A DNA stretch of 64,000 nucleotides from Blastomyces gilchristii SLH14081 (lineage: Eukaryota > Ascomycota > Eurotiomycetes > Onygenales > Ajellomycetaceae), in contig NW_003101680.1 of NCBI RefSeq assembly GCF_000003855.2, forward strand, positions 4,173,941-4,237,940, in the 5' to 3' direction. This document shows positions 60,680-64,000 of this stretch, piece by piece. Within the stretch, counting starts at the first letter, position 1, and every line of letters starts with the position of its first letter. The position numbers were made by a program, and so were the translations under genes. Below the pieces are notes generated by a model. It made no database searches and had not been told where the DNA came from. It saw nothing but the letters and a program-made list of their open reading frames with translations.

Positions 60680-62143
60680 TTAATGTAATCTTTTCAGAAG
60701 CAGTTCTTATCAGTCAAGAGCTGCTGTTTCAGATAATGCAGAACTCAGAGTTCAGGTCAGACAATCATACTCAACTCATTTTACAAGATATTATCAGCTG
60801 CAGCTGCAGAATCTCTTATTAAAAATATTCTCAATCTCTCATTCAAGTTTGTTATCTTCTTCTACAATCTCTGACAGTTGTCAGTAAGAAGTCAGTTGAG
60901 AAGAGAACAGATCAGTGACAGTATAGCAGAGCAAGCTTGTGTGAAACATATTATAAATCTCTGATGAAGTATCAAGACAGTAGTTATAACTGTCTAGAAT
61001 CTCTGTCACTGTGTATTTCATATAATGATCGTTCAATGTACAGAATGAATGTATAGTCTGTATATTCTTAAGATTCAATTATACAAGATCTTCTATCTTA
61101 TACTGCTCTGCAGAATCTTGTCAGATATTAACTTGATCTTCTTGATCTTATTTAGCACTTGTCATAGAGACTTCTGCTCAGTTGCAGATATCTCACAGTT
61201 TTATCACTATATTATCAGTGATCTGAATTAAACTGTGAGAGTTCAGTGTGAACTGTGTAATCTCTAGAAGATTTAACATCTTCATGTAATAACTGTGTGT
61301 AAGAAAGAATGAGCTTATATCTGTTGAAACAGCATCTCAATCATTGATAGTGATCTCTGTATATAGAAGAAGATCATGTCAATTGTCTTATAAGTGATTG
61401 CAGAACTTATAAAGATAATTTTTCACAGTCTGAATTATTCATTCTGACACATCATCAGTCTCAGAGTGATAGACATTTGATAGACAGCATATAATCTTGA
61501 GAACTTGACAGATTCTTATTCAGAGAGTGCTCATGAATTGACAGTTCTAATTCAATACTATCAATCTCAGGAGTTTATACATTTAATAGAACAGGCTTTG
61601 TAGAAAAGCTTCAGTGACTTATTCAGTATTCATCTTATCACAAGATTTTAATATTATATCTTTACTCAATCAATTCACAATGATCAGAATGTTTCTACAA
61701 TTCTTACTCTCAGAGAGATCAACAGTGAAGTTAATTATCACATCTTATCAGATTCTATTAGAGATATTAAGCAGTTTCAGCAGATTGTTTCTACAGTTCT
61801 TTCACAAGATAATGAAAGAACATCAGTTGCAGATTCAGATGAAATGTCTGATGCTATTTAATATCTCAGATCAGTAGAATTCTTGAGAGATCATTCAGTA
61901 TAGTTATTCACAGTCTGAATGACTGATTAAATATGAATCATGTATCTCTTGTATTATCTGAGTATGTAAGAGTTCAGAGTGAGAGACTCAGTGTTGTTCA
62001 TGAAATCACAGAGTATTACTATTATCTATTGAATATTTTAAAATGTCAGTCTTTATATATAATTCTGGAGAGAATTGAGACACTTCTTATTATACTGCTT
62101 TGATAAGAGTTTGAAAGAGTTTATCAGTCTAAGCTGCTGTATG

Positions 62144-62649
62144 TAGACTGGCCGCCGGGACCATGAATTTCACATTTGGTCTCATTTGGTCTGGTCCCAT
62201 ACATTTCTTGGCGTGAATCCCGCTGGGACTGGCTATCAAAAAAACATGTAAAGTGACTATATATCAGATCTTAAAATGGAATCATGACTTGAAAAAAATG
62301 AGAAAGTGATCCCATTTGGTCCCATTTAGTCCCATTCTTGGCATAAAGTTACTATTTTTAGACATTTTAAGGTTTTTTTTAGACTATTTTTAATTTTTTA
62401 AAAAGTAACACTTTTTGATAATGCTCAAATGAGATTTAAAGTCATTTAAAGCAATAAAAATAATTTAAATTGAGAAGTGGAAATCATGATCCTATTTGGA
62501 AAATGTGACAAGAGTAGACAGTAAGTCTCACTGGGACAGTATGGGACTACTATCTAATGTTAAAACCGTGTAATGGGATCAGTCGAATTGGTAATGGGAC
62601 TATCAAAAAATCTGGTTCTGGTCCCAGACACGGTCACACGGTCAGTCTA
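62144..62649 (+). mobile_element. Non-autonomous hAT MITE, copy 4 (least mutated)
   Basis: 506 bp, from TAGACTGGCCGCCGGGACC to cacacggtcagtcta, flanked by a perfect 8-bp duplication, gctgtatg, at 62136-62143 and 62650-62657. It keeps many GG, CC and CG dinucleotides lost in the other copies (for example ggtcccatttggtccc-like runs). It sits inside the heavily mutated gypsy-A copy, whose uninterrupted form is seen at 27210-27250. Confidence 0.95.
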
Positions 62650-64000
62650 GCTGTATGTCACAGTTCATTCAGTGTAGAAGAAGTGAAGATATCAGTGTCA
62701 GTTTGAAAAGATAGTGTTCTAATTAAAGCAGCATGTATAGTGTCATGAGTGATCTCATTGTGATCAACTAATATCTTCAGATTTAAGAGCTAGTGTTCTC
62801 AATTTATTCAGTGCATATCTGTTATATTGAACAGCATATCTTATTCTCATCATGAGAGTGCATCTGTCATTGAGTTCTGGCTGTCAGAGCAGTAGTGTAT
62901 TGTAAAATGAAAGCAGCTTAGAAACTCAGATTATCACATCTATTATTTAGTGAGTTTACAGATAGTTATGAAGTATTTAAGATTCTTATAATCTGTGATT
63001 ATCTTAAATTCAGAGATACTTCAGAGTTCAGAGTCTCATTCCTCTAAACAGTATATAATTATGAGAAGTTTCTTGTCATAGATCTCATAATTGCATTCAG
63101 CAGAACTTAGTTTCTTAGATATGAAGATGCATGATTGTAAGACATCTTTATCATCATATTGCAATATAGCTTCTTCTATGATATAGTCAGAGAAATCAGC
63201 TTCAATAACTGTATTACAATCAGAATTGAATGTTATCAGTAGAGAGATATTAATGAACATCTTCTTCATCTGTGTAAATACAGCTTCAGCATTCACTGAT
63301 CATTGAAATACTGAGTTCTTCTTAGTGAGCTCTGTAAGTGATCTCACAATATCTGAGAAGCTTTATATAAATCACTGATAGAAGTTAGCAAATTCAATGA
63401 AGTTTCATACATCTTTCACAGTGTGTGAAGCTTCTCATTCAAGAATGACAGAGATCTTCTCAGAATTCATTCAAATCCCTTTACCAGCTTCTATGATGAA
63501 ACCTAAGTATTTAGTACTCTTAACTTCAAAATCACACTTGTCAATATCAATTAATAGTTCTGTTTCTTGTAGTTATTGTAATACTCTTTATACACACTCT
63601 TGATATTTCTTTTTGAATTCATCAGTGAAGATGAGAATGTCATCGTTATCTTGTCAGAAGACATCTAGATATTCATGATATTATTGAGAGAGTTTTGTAT
63701 AAGAATCTGTTATTGTACTACAGAATAACTTCTCTAGAGCTTTCTTGATATCAGCCAGACTGATGAAATAGATTGATATATGATTTTACTGTCAGTGATT
63801 TTATCAGCAGTTTTAATGACTTCTTTTTTGGCGCATTTTATAAGTATTGACAGAGATCTGTGTAAAATTCATAGTCTTGTGAATATCATCTTCATGAATC
63901 TTATCATTGTTAGAGAATATCAAGCTCCTGTTTCAAGCATTCAATAAGATGACTTATTCAGATAGTTAGATGAGATCTAATATAATATTATAATCAAGAA

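Larger units (their letters stand above)
60372..64000 (-). mobile_element. gypsy-A LTR retrotransposon, 3' part (runs off window end)
   Basis: The 3' LTR is 60372-60679 (TGTAAGAGGCC to catcaca), followed leftward in reading direction by a pol remnant on the minus strand. A segment at 60881-61078 contains YNMFHTSLL, the IHPVFHVSLL-type motif after integrase. RNase H at 63036-63296 is open for 86 codons with EADFSDY and AECNYEIYDKKLL. At about 63643 the sequence jumps to the equivalent of 28755, losing about 0.54 kb that includes the YLDD palm box. A MITE is inserted at 62144. The copy is therefore dead by deletion as well as by stops. Confidence 0.88.

Overview
This window looks like a repeat-rich, AT-rich compartment of a filamentous ascomycete genome (Pezizomycotina, possibly Eurotiomycetes or Onygenales; the lineage is an inference). 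About 57 of the 64 kb is decayed transposable-element DNA, with one block of ordinary base composition at about 50.7-57.1 kb. The supports are three short spliceosomal-type exons in the only intact gene, Ty3/gypsy, Ty1/copia, Tad1-like LINE, hAT and SINE remnants, and RIP-like mutation: coding frames are broken mainly by TGA where Trp (TGG) is expected. No bacterial or organellar gene content is visible.

Layout. 1-835: right end of a hAT element. 836-11200: a Ty1/copia element split by a complete Ty3/gypsy element (gypsy-B, 1960-9790, 544-bp LTRs, 5-bp target duplication gctgt). 11201-13214: left part of a hAT copy. 13215-14730: unassigned sequence with a 154-bp tandem duplication. About 14.7-21.7 kb: a near-complete Tad1-like LINE carrying a hAT-type MITE (15121-15625) and a tRNA-derived SINE (15774-16150). 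21694-38316: a three-level nest, in which an outer gypsy-A element holds an 11.5-kb hAT element (22732-34206, 8-bp duplication gctgagat), which holds a second complete gypsy-A (25475-31131, duplication aagat). The outer element also carries a second SINE (35656-36039). About 38.9-45.2 kb: a truncated LINE split by a third complete gypsy-A (38934-44617). 45.2-50.0 kb: a copia relic split by LINE3 (46664-49170, 12-bp duplication), itself split by a MITE. 50068-50700: tandem repeat at the edge of the composition change.

50.7-57.1 kb is GC-balanced and essentially unmutated. It holds a mariner-like relic, several TACGGAGTA-type motifs and one convincing gene, a patatin-like triacylglycerol lipase/phospholipase of the Tgl3/4/5 type (minus strand, three exons, 775 aa, Ser253/Asp404 dyad). 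57.1-64 kb returns to repeats: a MITE, a LINE fragment, a hAT fragment, and a fourth gypsy-A copy that has lost its RT core and carries the best-preserved MITE.

How the parts relate. The nests give an insertion order. The MITEs share both termini with the long hAT element and so were probably moved by its transposase. The SINEs share their 3' end and 12-bp target-duplication length with the LINE and so were probably moved by its enzyme. Inactivating mutations fall mainly at CpG and CpC/GpG, with CpA largely spared, and fade at the outer edges of repeats. The lipase gene is a single-copy island that has escaped this process.
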